Notes under the pieces: generated by a model
The model's input: only the letters and a program-made list of their open reading frames with translations
The model's database searches: none
What the model was told of the DNA's origin: nothing
Assembly (NCBI GenBank): GCA_025350365.1
Contig: JANXXY010000367.1
Coordinates: forward strand, 1 to 14,759
Length of the DNA stretch: 14,759 bases
Source of the DNA: Bacteroidales bacterium
GTDB taxonomy: Bacteria > Bacteroidota > Bacteroidia > Bacteroidales > JAAUTT01
Direction of reading: 5' to 3'
Translations under genes and position numbers: made by a program
Part shown: positions 1 to 6,657 of the stretch, one piece after another
Numbering within the stretch: the first letter of the stretch is position 1
Layout of the letters: each line of letters begins with the position of its first letter

Positions 1-80
1 AAAATAATTTTGCAAACCTACATGATTTTTTGAATATACTCAAGGATGAAAGAGGAAAATACATATCACATACTTTATAA
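1..80 (+). CDS. Possible C-terminal end of a plus-strand gene cut by the window edge
   Basis: The frame beginning at base 3 stays open for 25 codons and stops with TAA at 78-80. It would encode a hydrophilic end containing HDFLNILKDERGKY, which looks protein-like rather than random. It would converge on the minus-strand operon, with the hairpin at 117-133 lying between the two stop codons. The family is not recognisable from so short a piece, and an open stretch of this length can arise by chance, so the call is weak. Confidence 0.25.
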   Translation, partial: NNFANLHDFLNILKDERGKYISHTL

Positions 81-116
81 AAACTTTCTAAACACAATAA
101 ATGAAGTGCAACCAAA

Positions 117-133
117 AAGGTGCAGAGCACCTT
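117..133. terminator. Perfect 7-bp hairpin between convergent ends; likely terminator and relict palindromic repeat
   Basis: AAGGTGC, a three-base loop AGA, then GCACCTT form a perfect stem. Read on the minus strand it lies about 20 bases after the stop of the SRPBCC gene and runs into TTTTTGG, a short T-run, so it could end the dcw transcript. On the plus strand it follows the possible gene end at 80. The core GGTGC-N3-GCACC is identical in its stem to one palindrome of the array at 1449-1461, and the flank (ATATTTGTA) resembles the tail ATATCTTTGTA of another, so it is probably a diverged copy of that repeat family. Its terminator role is inferred. Confidence 0.5.
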
Positions 134-152
134 AATATTTGTATATCATTAT

Positions 153-611
153 TTAATACTTTCCGAAAACCTCTTCCAGTTTCAAGGTTCTGAAACTGAA
201 TATTTCATTCAATTGCTTTTTAATAACTAAAATATTGGCAATTCTACCTAAAAATCCAAATGGGGGTAGGTAATTCACAATGTCTGTCATTAATACCCCT
301 CCGTCAATTTTTTTGATATGATGCTGATGATGCCAAATGCTGTAGGGGCCTACCCGTTGTTCATCCACAAAATATTCGGGTTCTTTTACATGGGTTATTT
401 CTGTAACCCAGTTCATTTTTATGTTTAGCAAAGGGCTCACTTTGTAAGCGATCATCATGCCCGGATACATTATCTCAGGAAGATTTTCAGAGACGATGTC
501 AAACCCCATGTAATCCGGCGTAATGTTTTTCAGGTTTGCCGGAGACGAAATAAAATCCCACACCTGTTTAACGCTGGCCGGAACTTTTTGTGTTCGTTGA
601 AAAGTGTACAT
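153..611 (-). CDS. SRPBCC-fold (START/Bet v1-like) ligand-binding family protein
   Basis: About 152 residues, the usual size of a single SRPBCC domain, a helix-grip fold with a deep hydrophobic pocket. I chose the ATG at 609-611 (MYTFQRTQ) because the family begins with such a short beta strand just before the helix VWDFISSPANL. The upstream TTG at 651-653 would add 14 hydrophobic residues (KVFFVYLFLYV) that look unlike the family. Recognisable blocks are NITPDYMGF (about residues 29-37), NWVTEITHV, YFVDEQRVGPYSIWHHQH (about 80-97) and a C-terminal helix ending EEVFGKY. Similar proteins are often annotated as cell-division-inhibitor-like or polyketide-cyclase-like, but ligand and reaction are unknown. 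It lies 49 bases after yqeY and is probably the last gene of the transcript, before the hairpin at 117-133. No link to division is shown beyond location. Confidence 0.8.
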   Translation of the reverse strand: MYTFQRTQKVPASVKQVWDFISSPANLKNITPDYMGFDIVSENLPEIMYPGMMIAYKVSPLLNIKMNWVTEITHVKEPEYFVDEQRVGPYSIWHHQHHIKKIDGGVLMTDIVNYLPPFGFLGRIANILVIKKQLNEIFSFRTLKLEEVFGKY

Positions 612-660
612 AACATAAAGGAATAAATAAACGAAAAAGACCTTCTGGCACAATCAATTT

Positions 661-1110
661 TTACCCCAACAATCTCTTTACAATATCCGAAATCACCTTT
701 CCGTCAGCTTTACCAGCTAGCTCTTTAGACGCAACTCCCATCACTTTTCCCAAATCAGATAGCGCTTTGGCTCCTGTTTTTTCAATGACTGCTTTTATCA
801 CAGCCTCGATTTCTTCAGCCGATACCGGAGCGGGCAGATATGCTTCAATAACCACCATTTCAGCAACTTCTTTGTCGTATAAATCGGGTCGGTTCTGGGT
901 TTTATATATTTCAGCTGACTCGCGACGTTGTTTTACGAGTTTATTAATAATTTTCAGCTCGAGCTCTTCAGTAAGCACAACTCCTGCCTTTTCAGTTTTG
1001 GCCACAATAAATGCTGCTTTAATGGCACGCAATGCTTCGAGCTTGTCCTTCGGCTCCCTTTTAAGCATTGCATTCTTTATATCCTCGTTTACTCTGTCAA
1101 ATAATACCAT
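661..1110 (-). CDS. yqeY: GatB/YqeY domain protein
   Basis: A complete 149-residue member of the GatB/YqeY family, starting at ATG 1108-1110. The domain resembles the tRNA-binding tail of GatB, a subunit of the tRNA amidotransferase, but here stands alone. Visible family blocks are LRAIKAA (27-33), the helix QRRESAEIY (61-69), EAYLP (89-93), DLGKVMG (119-125) and GKADGK (133-138). A role in tRNA or amidotransferase work is suggested by the fold but has not been settled for the stand-alone form. The gene often follows ftsZ in Bacteroidota; here a 472-base repeat-bearing spacer separates the two, so it may be transcribed with ftsZ or from its own promoter. A 7-base tandem repeat begins three bases upstream of its ATG. 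There is no clear Shine-Dalgarno sequence. Confidence 0.92.
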   Translation of the reverse strand: MVLFDRVNEDIKNAMLKREPKDKLEALRAIKAAFIVAKTEKAGVVLTEELELKIINKLVKQRRESAEIYKTQNRPDLYDKEVAEMVVIEAYLPAPVSAEEIEAVIKAVIEKTGAKALSDLGKVMGVASKELAGKADGKVISDIVKRLLG

Positions 1111-1113
1111 ACC

Positions 1114-1148
1114 ATTTTTAATTTTATATTTTATATTTTATATTTAAG
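1114..1148. repeat. Heptanucleotide tandem repeat, unit ATTTTAT, about five units
   Basis: Three exact copies of ATTTTAT occupy 1121-1141. They are flanked in the same phase by the imperfect units ATTTTTA (1114-1120) and ATTTAAG (1142-1148), giving 35 bases in a strict 7-base period. It lies just upstream of the yqeY start codon. Confidence 0.8.
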
Positions 1149-1289
1149 TCATTCAGTTTTGTAAGTAACTCTCTTATATACAATTTCATTGCAAACGTTC
1201 AGCATAAGTAGAAAGTTACGATAAGACGTCGATTTTCAAATACTAATTTTCACTGCAATAATTTAACAATAAAAAGTTCAATGCTCACC

Positions 1290-1317
1290 AAAATCGCCAA
1301 TCAAAAATCTAAAATTA
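1290..1317. repeat. Degenerate heptanucleotide repeat, consensus AAAATCT
   Basis: Four successive 7-base units AAAATCG, CCAATCA, AAAATCT and AAAATTA keep phase but differ at two to four positions. In AT-rich sequence this could be chance. It is listed because clearer arrays of the same period occur in other spacers here. Confidence 0.4.
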
Positions 1318-1359
1318 CTTTTAGTTCTACTTTAACAGATTTTGAATCCCTTGTATTTA

Positions 1360-1509
1360 GCCGCATAGCGGCGATATCTTTGTAGAAAAATGATATATGC
1401 TTTATTTAAGCCACGTAGTGGCGATATCAATATTTTGTGTTTTATTTCGGTGCTACGCACCTTTAATTTTGATAAATTTTTTTCTACAAAGATGTCGCAA
1501 CTACGTTGC
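1360..1509. repeat. Nested array of four small GTA-loop palindromes (REP/BIME-like element)
   Basis: Four perfect 5-bp stems with 3-base loops lie within 150 bases: GCCGC-ATA-GCGGC (1360-1372), GCCAC-GTA-GTGGC (1410-1422), GGTGC-TAC-GCACC (1449-1461) and GCAAC-TAC-GTTGC (1497-1509). The first two carry a tail beginning GATATC to their right. The last two, read on the minus strand, carry tails beginning GAAATA and GACATC. All tails therefore point inward. The outer tails, 1373-1390 and 1479-1496, are inverted copies over 18 bases with one difference, so the unit can fold as a long stem carrying the two inner hairpins. Stem sequences differ but stem length, the GTA loop and the tail are kept, as expected of a dispersed repeat family maintained by structure. 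No transposase gene is present in the window. Confidence 0.8.
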
Positions 1510-1582
1510 TGTTTAATACCCAAATTTCGTTATATAGTGATAAAGTGTTATTGTCCAAACTGTTTAATGTGTTAAAGTGGAA

Positions 1583-3043
1583 TTAGTCAACCTGATCGTA
1601 AAGATACGAATTATTCTGGCGGAGGCGCGGGTTATTATCCTCGTCGGTGCTCAGTGAAACCTTGGATATTGTATTGTCACCTTTTGGTTTCTGATCAATT
1701 TTTACGTTTTTCCGCACATACGCCGGCACATTTTCCAACTGTTCGATGTTCGATTTTTCGTCGGTAGAGGTATAGCCTGATTCCTTCATCCTGCCATGAT
1801 TCTTTTTAATATCTACCACGCGCTGCGCTGCCTTTTGAGGATTTACTTTTACCTCGTATTCGGTAAATTTTTCGTCCGGAAAAAGTGTTAAAGGCTTTGA
1901 TTTAGGTTCGTTCAAGTTAAACTCAATAGTTCGTTGCGGGCTACCTTCGCTATTGGTTTTATCCTTCACGTGAAAATCGAGCTCATCCAAACTATGATGA
2001 ACATTCTCATATAGAGGAATTCGTTCAGCAGTGGATTCACGCTTCTTTTCCAGATTTAATTCCGGTATATTATTTGCTTCAAAGCCGGTAGCAATAATAG
2101 TTACACTTACGCGTTCACCAAGACTTTCGTCGATGCCTGTTCCCCATATAATGAGAGAATCTTTTGAAACCGATTGTGTAACATAATCGGTAATAATACC
2201 GACTTCGTCCATGCTTATTTCTTCGATACCCGAAGTAATGTTTAGAAGTATATTTTTTGCTCCTGTAATGTCGTTATTATTTAGTAAGGGCGATGTAAGA
2301 GCCAGTTGAATGGCTTTAAGTGCGCGATCCTCACCTTCGGAAATGCCCGATCCCATAATGGCAATACCACTGTTGGACATAACCGTCTGTACATCGGCAA
2401 AGTCAACATTTATATACCCGTGAACCGTAATAATTTCGGCAATTCCTTTGGCCGCCATCGCCAACACGTTGTCGGCCTTTGAAAAAGCTTCTGAAAGTTT
2501 GAGATTGCCGTAAATCTCCCGAAGCTTTTCATTATTGATGATAAGTAGGGAGTCGACGCTTTCCTTTAATTCATTGATGCCTTGAATAGCTTGTTGGAGA
2601 CGGGTGTTTCCCTCGAATTTAAATGGAAGAGTAACAATTGCTACAGTAAGCAAACCCATTTCTTTTGCCGCTCTGGCAATAACAGGAGCTGCGCCGGTGC
2701 CTGTTCCTCCGCCCATACCGGCAGTTATAAATACCATTTTAGTATTATTTGCCAATACTTCTAGCACCTCCTCAATGCTTTCAACAGCAGCTTTACGACC
2801 TATCTCGGGTTTATTTCCGGCGCCACGACCTTCGGTTAACGAAGCACCTAGCTGGATTTTCACTCCTACAGGACTGGTTTCCAATGCTTGAGCATCGGTA
2901 TTGCAAATCATAAAATTTACATCTTTGATTCCCTGGCGAAACATGTAATTTACTGCATTGTTTCCACCTCCGCCAACACCTACCACCTTAATGATGGACG
3001 ATCTGTCGACAGGCAAATCGAAGTTTATCAGCTCCTCAGCCAT
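1583..3043 (-). CDS. ftsZ: Cell division protein FtsZ, tubulin-like GTPase
   Basis: A complete 486-residue FtsZ. It polymerises with GTP into the cytoplasmic Z-ring that recruits the division machinery. The nucleotide-binding N-terminal domain shows VGVGGGGNNAVNYM (21-34), the tubulin signature GMGGGTGTGAAP (109-120) and TRLQQAIQG (147-155). The synergy loop NVDFADV (212-218), with its catalytic aspartates, and a normal C-terminal core follow to about 325. The remaining 160 residues form a long charged linker. Near its end VPAYVRKNV (439-447) resembles the C-terminal peptide of other FtsZ proteins (E. coli IPAFLRKQ), which binds FtsA. Unlike in E. coli, about 39 more residues follow, ending NNSYLYDQVD. 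The gene begins 78 bases after ftsA, the widest spacing among the division genes, so extra local control is possible. Confidence 0.98.
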   Translation of the reverse strand: MAEELINFDLPVDRSSIIKVVGVGGGGNNAVNYMFRQGIKDVNFMICNTDAQALETSPVGVKIQLGASLTEGRGAGNKPEIGRKAAVESIEEVLEVLANNTKMVFITAGMGGGTGTGAAPVIARAAKEMGLLTVAIVTLPFKFEGNTRLQQAIQGINELKESVDSLLIINNEKLREIYGNLKLSEAFSKADNVLAMAAKGIAEIITVHGYINVDFADVQTVMSNSGIAIMGSGISEGEDRALKAIQLALTSPLLNNNDITGAKNILLNITSGIEEISMDEVGIITDYVTQSVSKDSLIIWGTGIDESLGERVSVTIIATGFEANNIPELNLEKKRESTAERIPLYENVHHSLDELDFHVKDKTNSEGSPQRTIEFNLNEPKSKPLTLFPDEKFTEYEVKVNPQKAAQRVVDIKKNHGRMKESGYTSTDEKSNIEQLENVPAYVRKNVKIDQKPKGDNTISKVSLSTDEDNNPRLRQNNSYLYDQVD

Positions 3044-3045
3044 AA

Positions 3046-3119
3046 CTTTTAGTTTTTAGGGTTTATTTTGTAGTAGGAAAATAGAGGGTAGAAAAAAACT
3101 ACATTCTACTAACTACTAA
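3046..3119. repeat. ftsA-ftsZ spacer with two short heptamer repeats
   Basis: CTACTAA occurs twice in a row at 3106-3119, two bases from the ftsA stop. CTTTTAG and TTTTTAG stand side by side at 3046-3059, just upstream of the ftsZ ATG. Between them is AT-rich sequence with no convincing promoter; TAGTTTTT on the minus strand is one base off the Bacteroidota -7 box and lacks a TTG at the right distance. Confidence 0.6.
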
Positions 3120-3121
3120 TT

Positions 3122-4468
3122 TTACATTTTACTTCCGGTTTCGTCGAAGATTTCGGTAATGGTACTCTTCAACTTATCAAATATACTACCTTTTGTTCTA
3201 ATACGTTCAGGTTCTAGGGCAAATACTGGTTCAATGGCTTTTTCCACAGGCTTTTCAGATTGGGAAATTATTAATTCTTCCTGCTGAGCCCTGTTATCTT
3301 CCCATTCAGAATCCATGAATTCGTAGCCCTTCATAAGCAATCCAACGCTGGTTGCAAACATAGGCTGATTGATGTCGTCCGATACGTTTCCTGCTAAATG
3401 TGCATTCGGATAACCAATGCGAACATCCATCCCTGTGCGGAACCTTACCAATTGAGGTAAGTGACGTAACATAGCCCCACCACCGGTAATAACAATACCT
3501 GCACTAAGTTTATCCTGACAACCGGAGTTCTCGATTTCGAACGTCACTGCATCAAAAATCTCTTCCATTCTCGATTGGATGATATAAGCGAGACTCTTGA
3601 AAGAAATTTCTTTGGAGTCGCGACCGGAAATTCCCGGAATAATAACCACTTTGTCTTCCTCAGCCAAATCGCCAAGAGCAGATCCAAATTTTATTTTTAA
3701 TTCTTCGGCCTGACGGTCGAGAATGGAGCATCCCTCCTTGATATCCTTGGTAACCACGTTTCCTCCAAAAGGGATAACAGCTGTGTGGCATATAACACCT
3801 TCATGATACACCGCAATATCGGTAGTTCCTCCACCGATGTCGACAAGGGCAACGCCTGCTTCGAGTTCGTCGTCGGTTAAAACGGCCGAGGCGGATGCTA
3901 ATGGTTCGAGCATAACATCGTGTATCCGCAAACCAACCCTGTTAACGCATTTTTCAATATTTTTGATCGAAGCTATCTGCCCCACCACAATATGGAAATT
4001 AGCTTCAAGACGCTTGCCTGACATGCCTACCGGATTTTTTATTCCTGTTTCACTATCCACCACAAAGCTTTGAGGTAAAACATGAATTATTTCTTCTCCA
4101 ATATCAATAGGTATTTTATGGGCATCTTCGATAAGACGCTTCACATCCTCGTTGGTGATTTCAGCATCGTATGAGTCGCGGTGAATATACCCGCGATTTT
4201 TCAAACTTTTGATATGCTGTCCGGCGATTCCAACAAAAACATCCGTTAATTTCAACCCGGTTTTCTGTTGTATTTCCGTTACCACGGTTTGGATGGCACC
4301 CACCGTTTCGTCAATATTGAGCACTACGCCTCTTTTCACTCCCTTAGAGACGGTTTTAGCCATACCGAGAATTTCAAGTTTACGGTTCGGGTTCCGTTTT
4401 CCAATTACAGCCACAATTTTCGTGGTACCAATATCGATGGCAGCTACGTAGTCTTTTTTAAAATTCAT
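3122..4468 (-). CDS. ftsA: Cell division protein FtsA, actin-like membrane tether
   Basis: A complete 448-residue FtsA, an actin-family ATPase that anchors FtsZ filaments to the inner membrane and passes the signal to FtsQ, FtsN and the septal synthases. Actin-fold motifs are phosphate 1 at DIGTTK (12-17), phosphate 2 at VDIGGGTTD (209-217) and the adenosine motif IVITGGGAML (325-334). The FtsA-specific 1C (SHS2) domain, about 85-165, includes GISGQ-like GIAGQHIK (80-87). After a variable linker (about 380-425) the end GSIFDKLKSTITEIF (427-441) forms an amphipathic helix, as expected for the membrane-targeting sequence. It starts three bases after ftsQ. The SHS2 domain is the usual FtsA mark that separates it from MreB and DnaK. 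Confidence 0.97.
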   Translation of the reverse strand: MNFKKDYVAAIDIGTTKIVAVIGKRNPNRKLEILGMAKTVSKGVKRGVVLNIDETVGAIQTVVTEIQQKTGLKLTDVFVGIAGQHIKSLKNRGYIHRDSYDAEITNEDVKRLIEDAHKIPIDIGEEIIHVLPQSFVVDSETGIKNPVGMSGKRLEANFHIVVGQIASIKNIEKCVNRVGLRIHDVMLEPLASASAVLTDDELEAGVALVDIGGGTTDIAVYHEGVICHTAVIPFGGNVVTKDIKEGCSILDRQAEELKIKFGSALGDLAEEDKVVIIPGISGRDSKEISFKSLAYIIQSRMEEIFDAVTFEIENSGCQDKLSAGIVITGGGAMLRHLPQLVRFRTGMDVRIGYPNAHLAGNVSDDINQPMFATSVGLLMKGYEFMDSEWEDNRAQQEELIISQSEKPVEKAIEPVFALEPERIRTKGSIFDKLKSTITEIFDETGSKM

Positions 4469-4471
4469 AGG

Positions 4472-5266
4472 TTATTCGCGTTTAGTACAGATGACTTGTC
4501 CTTTATATTTCAAATTTATTGTTTCGTATTTATTCCAGCCTGTTGCCGGAAGTCCATTCTTGTAAAGACTCATAAGGTTTTCAAATTTGCTTTTGCAATC
4601 GGTAAAATCGCCGAATACAATCACATGAGATCCAACCCGGGGGACTAACTCAAAATCTCCATTTGCATTTACAAAAATCTGTTGTATTTGGGCATTCCAG
4701 AATTTATTATTTGTGATAAACTGTGCCAGTTTAAATAATTCGGCCATGATTACCCGCTTACCGGAAGATTTCTGCTGAAATTGCAATACATTGGTTTTAT
4801 TAGTATGTTGAAAATTGCTTCGAATATACCCATTGGCAATAATTACATGTGAGGTATAATTACCACTTAATTTCATAATATATCCTTTATCGTCAACATA
4901 GTAACTTTCATTGTTTAAATCAATAACCCGAAGTATAGGGTTGCGTTGTTTCACTTCAATAACTACTTTGCCGGAAACAGTCTTGAACACTTCCGCTTTA
5001 TCAACCGGAGGATAATTATTAACCACTGTTTCCAAAGATTCAAGATTGATATCCTTATAGTTTTTACCGATTAATGCAATTCCTTTTCTTTGAAACAATG
5101 CCTGAATGCTCTTTTCGGATATAAATCCGTTTTGAAGACTATCAACAATACGCACCTCCACCTGATTGCATACAATTCGCTGTTGCCTGTCGGCAACAAA
5201 GCTAACTGTAGCTGCCAGATACATGGCAACCAACAACCAAAGGATGATATGTTTGACTTTCTTCAT
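4472..5266 (-). CDS. ftsQ: Cell division protein FtsQ (POTRA, bitopic membrane protein)
   Basis: A 264-residue protein with a short basic N-terminus (MKKVKH), one membrane helix (about residues 7-25) and a periplasmic remainder, the layout of FtsQ/DivIB. The first periplasmic part (about 35-110) fits a POTRA domain, with FISEKSIQALF and the helix SLETVVNNYPPVDKAEVFK. The beta domain follows, including YYVDDKGYIMKL (121-132) and NGDFELVPRVGSHVIVFGD (about 200-218). Sequence conservation in FtsQ is low, so position between murC and ftsA supports the call as much as motifs do. It scaffolds the FtsL-FtsB pair and activates FtsW-FtsI. Its start codon lies inside a short 7-base repeat shared with the end of murC. 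Confidence 0.92.
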   Translation of the reverse strand: MKKVKHIILWLLVAMYLAATVSFVADRQQRIVCNQVEVRIVDSLQNGFISEKSIQALFQRKGIALIGKNYKDINLESLETVVNNYPPVDKAEVFKTVSGKVVIEVKQRNPILRVIDLNNESYYVDDKGYIMKLSGNYTSHVIIANGYIRSNFQHTNKTNVLQFQQKSSGKRVIMAELFKLAQFITNNKFWNAQIQQIFVNANGDFELVPRVGSHVIVFGDFTDCKSKFENLMSLYKNGLPATGWNKYETINLKYKGQVICTKRE

Positions 5267-5278
5267 TCAGTATTCAGC
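5265..5278. repeat. Heptamer pair ATTCAGT/ATTCAGC spanning the ftsQ start and murC stop
   Basis: Two adjacent 7-base units match at six of seven positions. The first overlaps the ftsQ ATG (minus strand, 5264-5266) and the second contains most of the murC TGA (5274-5276). A gain or loss of a unit would move the spacing between the two genes and could alter the codons at both ends. Confidence 0.5.
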
Positions 5279-6653
5279 TTCTCTTTAAAAGAATGTTTTT
5301 AATAGGTTCAATAAATGTATCAATATCACCCGCGCCCATAGTAATAATCACTTCAGGCATATCCATAGTGTCAACAAAATTTACAAGATCCTTTTTAAGA
5401 CACAAGTGTTTGTTGGAAATGGAGACCTTATTCAGAACCATTTCCGAAGAAACACCCGGTATCGGCAGCTCCCTGGCAGGATAAATATCAAGAAGAATAA
5501 GCTCGTCCAGCAAACTAAGACTAAGGGCAAACTCATTTGCCAGATCGTTTGTACGCGAATAAAGATGAGGCTGAAAAACACCTGTAATTTTCTTCCCGGG
5601 GAACATTTCACGAACAGATTGGATAGTATAGCGGAGTTCCTCAGGATGATGCCCATAATCATCAATAAAAACCAGCTTTTCGGTTTTAATATGATATTCG
5701 AACCGTCGTTTTACTCCAAGGAAGCTTTCCATAGCTTTTCGTATATCATCTTCGCCGGTATTTACCAAATAAGACATCGCAATAGCAGCTATCGAGTTTT
5801 CAACATTCAGCAAACCAGGAAAACCAAGTTTGATATTTTCCATAACACCCGTTGGAGTAACCACATCATAATGGTAGAATCCATCTTTTATCCGAATATT
5901 TTTTGCATAAAAATCTGCCTTCTCGTTCAACGAATAAGTAAAACTTCTTATGTTGTGGGGAACACTGCCAATATCAACACTTTTTTTTATGATAAGGAAT
6001 CCCCCAGGCTTAATTTGCGAAATAAATTGCAGGAAAGCATTTTTATATTCCGAATAGGTACCGTAAATATCCAAATGATCAGCATCCATAGAGGTTACAA
6101 TGGCTCCCATTGGATTAAGTTGCAAAAACGACCTGTCATACTCATCCGCCTCTATCACTACAAAATTACTTTTAGCAGATAGTAACAGATTGCTATTGTA
6201 ATTGATCGCTATCCCTCCAAGAAAGGCATTACAATCGATGGAAGAGCTTTTAAGCAAATGTGACACCATGGCAGAAGTGGTAGTTTTTCCATGCGTTCCG
6301 GCAACTGCCAGCACATCTTTTGAGCGGGAAATAAGACCAAGCGCTTCGGCCCTTTTCTTCAATTCAAATCCGTTGTTTCGAAAATAATTCAGTTCGGAAT
6401 GATCTGAAGGAATTGCCGGTGTGAATATTACCAAGGTATCCTGGCTCTTTTTGAATGGTTCAGGAATTGAATTTACACTATCAGTATAATGAATCTTCAT
6501 TCCTTCCAAAGCAAGTTCGCAGGTAAGCAAGGTTTCTGTTCGGTCGTATCCGGCAACGGATTTATTGAGGCTAATGAAATATCTGGCCAGTGCGCTCATT
6601 CCAATGCCACCAATTCCTACAAAATAAACGTTATGTATTTGATCCAGATTCAC
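5274..6653 (-). CDS. murC: UDP-N-acetylmuramate--L-alanine ligase MurC
   Basis: A complete 459-residue Mur ligase that adds L-alanine to UDP-MurNAc with ATP in the cytoplasm, the first step of the stem peptide. The N-terminal domain has VGIGGIGMSALAR (12-24), the MurC form of the UDP-binding loop. The ATP site is AGTHGKTTTS (118-127). EADEYDRSFL (168-177) and DADHLDIYG (190-198) form the catalytic centre. RRFEY (317-321), DDYGHHPEE (331-339) and YPARE (391-395) belong to the C-terminal domains. HHPEE and YPARE distinguish MurC from MurD, MurE and MurF. The start codon is GTG (6651-6653), four bases after the murG stop; the other pathway genes use ATG. Confidence 0.98.
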   Translation of the reverse strand: MNLDQIHNVYFVGIGGIGMSALARYFISLNKSVAGYDRTETLLTCELALEGMKIHYTDSVNSIPEPFKKSQDTLVIFTPAIPSDHSELNYFRNNGFELKKRAEALGLISRSKDVLAVAGTHGKTTTSAMVSHLLKSSSIDCNAFLGGIAINYNSNLLLSAKSNFVVIEADEYDRSFLQLNPMGAIVTSMDADHLDIYGTYSEYKNAFLQFISQIKPGGFLIIKKSVDIGSVPHNIRSFTYSLNEKADFYAKNIRIKDGFYHYDVVTPTGVMENIKLGFPGLLNVENSIAAIAMSYLVNTGEDDIRKAMESFLGVKRRFEYHIKTEKLVFIDDYGHHPEELRYTIQSVREMFPGKKITGVFQPHLYSRTNDLANEFALSLSLLDELILLDIYPARELPIPGVSSEMVLNKVSISNKHLCLKKDLVNFVDTMDMPEVIITMGAGDIDTFIEPIKNILLKRS

Positions 6654-6657
6654 TTTT

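Larger units (their letters stand above)
1111..1582. other. ftsZ-yqeY spacer, non-coding and repeat-rich
   Basis: This 472-base stretch is the only long gene-free region. From left to right it holds a heptamer array at 1114-1148, plain AT-rich sequence to about 1289, a degenerate heptamer array at 1290-1317, and the nested palindrome array at 1360-1509. Short reading frames on both strands over the palindromes (about 60 residues each) are products of the repeat and not credible genes. I found no tRNA, no good intrinsic terminator directly after ftsZ, and no exact TTG-N19/21-TAnnTTTG promoter facing yqeY. The closest minus-strand candidate, TAGTATTTG at 1237-1245, has one base too many. Confidence 0.8.

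Noticed and set aside
612..653. Upstream TTG start extending the SRPBCC protein by 14 residues
   Set aside because: The extension is hydrophobic and not part of the fold, and the ATG at 609-611 places the first strand exactly where the family begins.
767..1147. A 126-codon plus-strand reading frame opposite yqeY, rich in Ser and Ala
   Set aside because: It is the complement of a helical Lys/Glu/Ala-rich gene, which commonly leaves open frames on the other strand.
1237..1269. Minus-strand promoter candidate TTG-N21-TAGTATTTG upstream of yqeY
   Set aside because: The -7 box has three instead of two bases between TA and TTTG, and such matches are frequent in AT-rich spacers.
1332..1575. Two short reading frames of about 60 codons on opposite strands over the palindrome array
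   Set aside because: Their translations simply read the repeat (for example FDKFFSTKMS), they have no family resemblance, and similar frames are created wherever such repeats occur.
3069..3116. Possible stem-loop in the ftsA-ftsZ spacer from TAGTAG and CTACTAA segments
   Set aside because: Pairing is only 4-5 bases long and interrupted, the right arm is better explained as a heptamer repeat, and no T-run follows on the minus strand.
5406..6182. A 258-codon plus-strand reading frame opposite murC
   Set aside because: It lies wholly antisense to a well-conserved gene, has no recognisable domain or initiation context, and its translation is unlike a normal protein.
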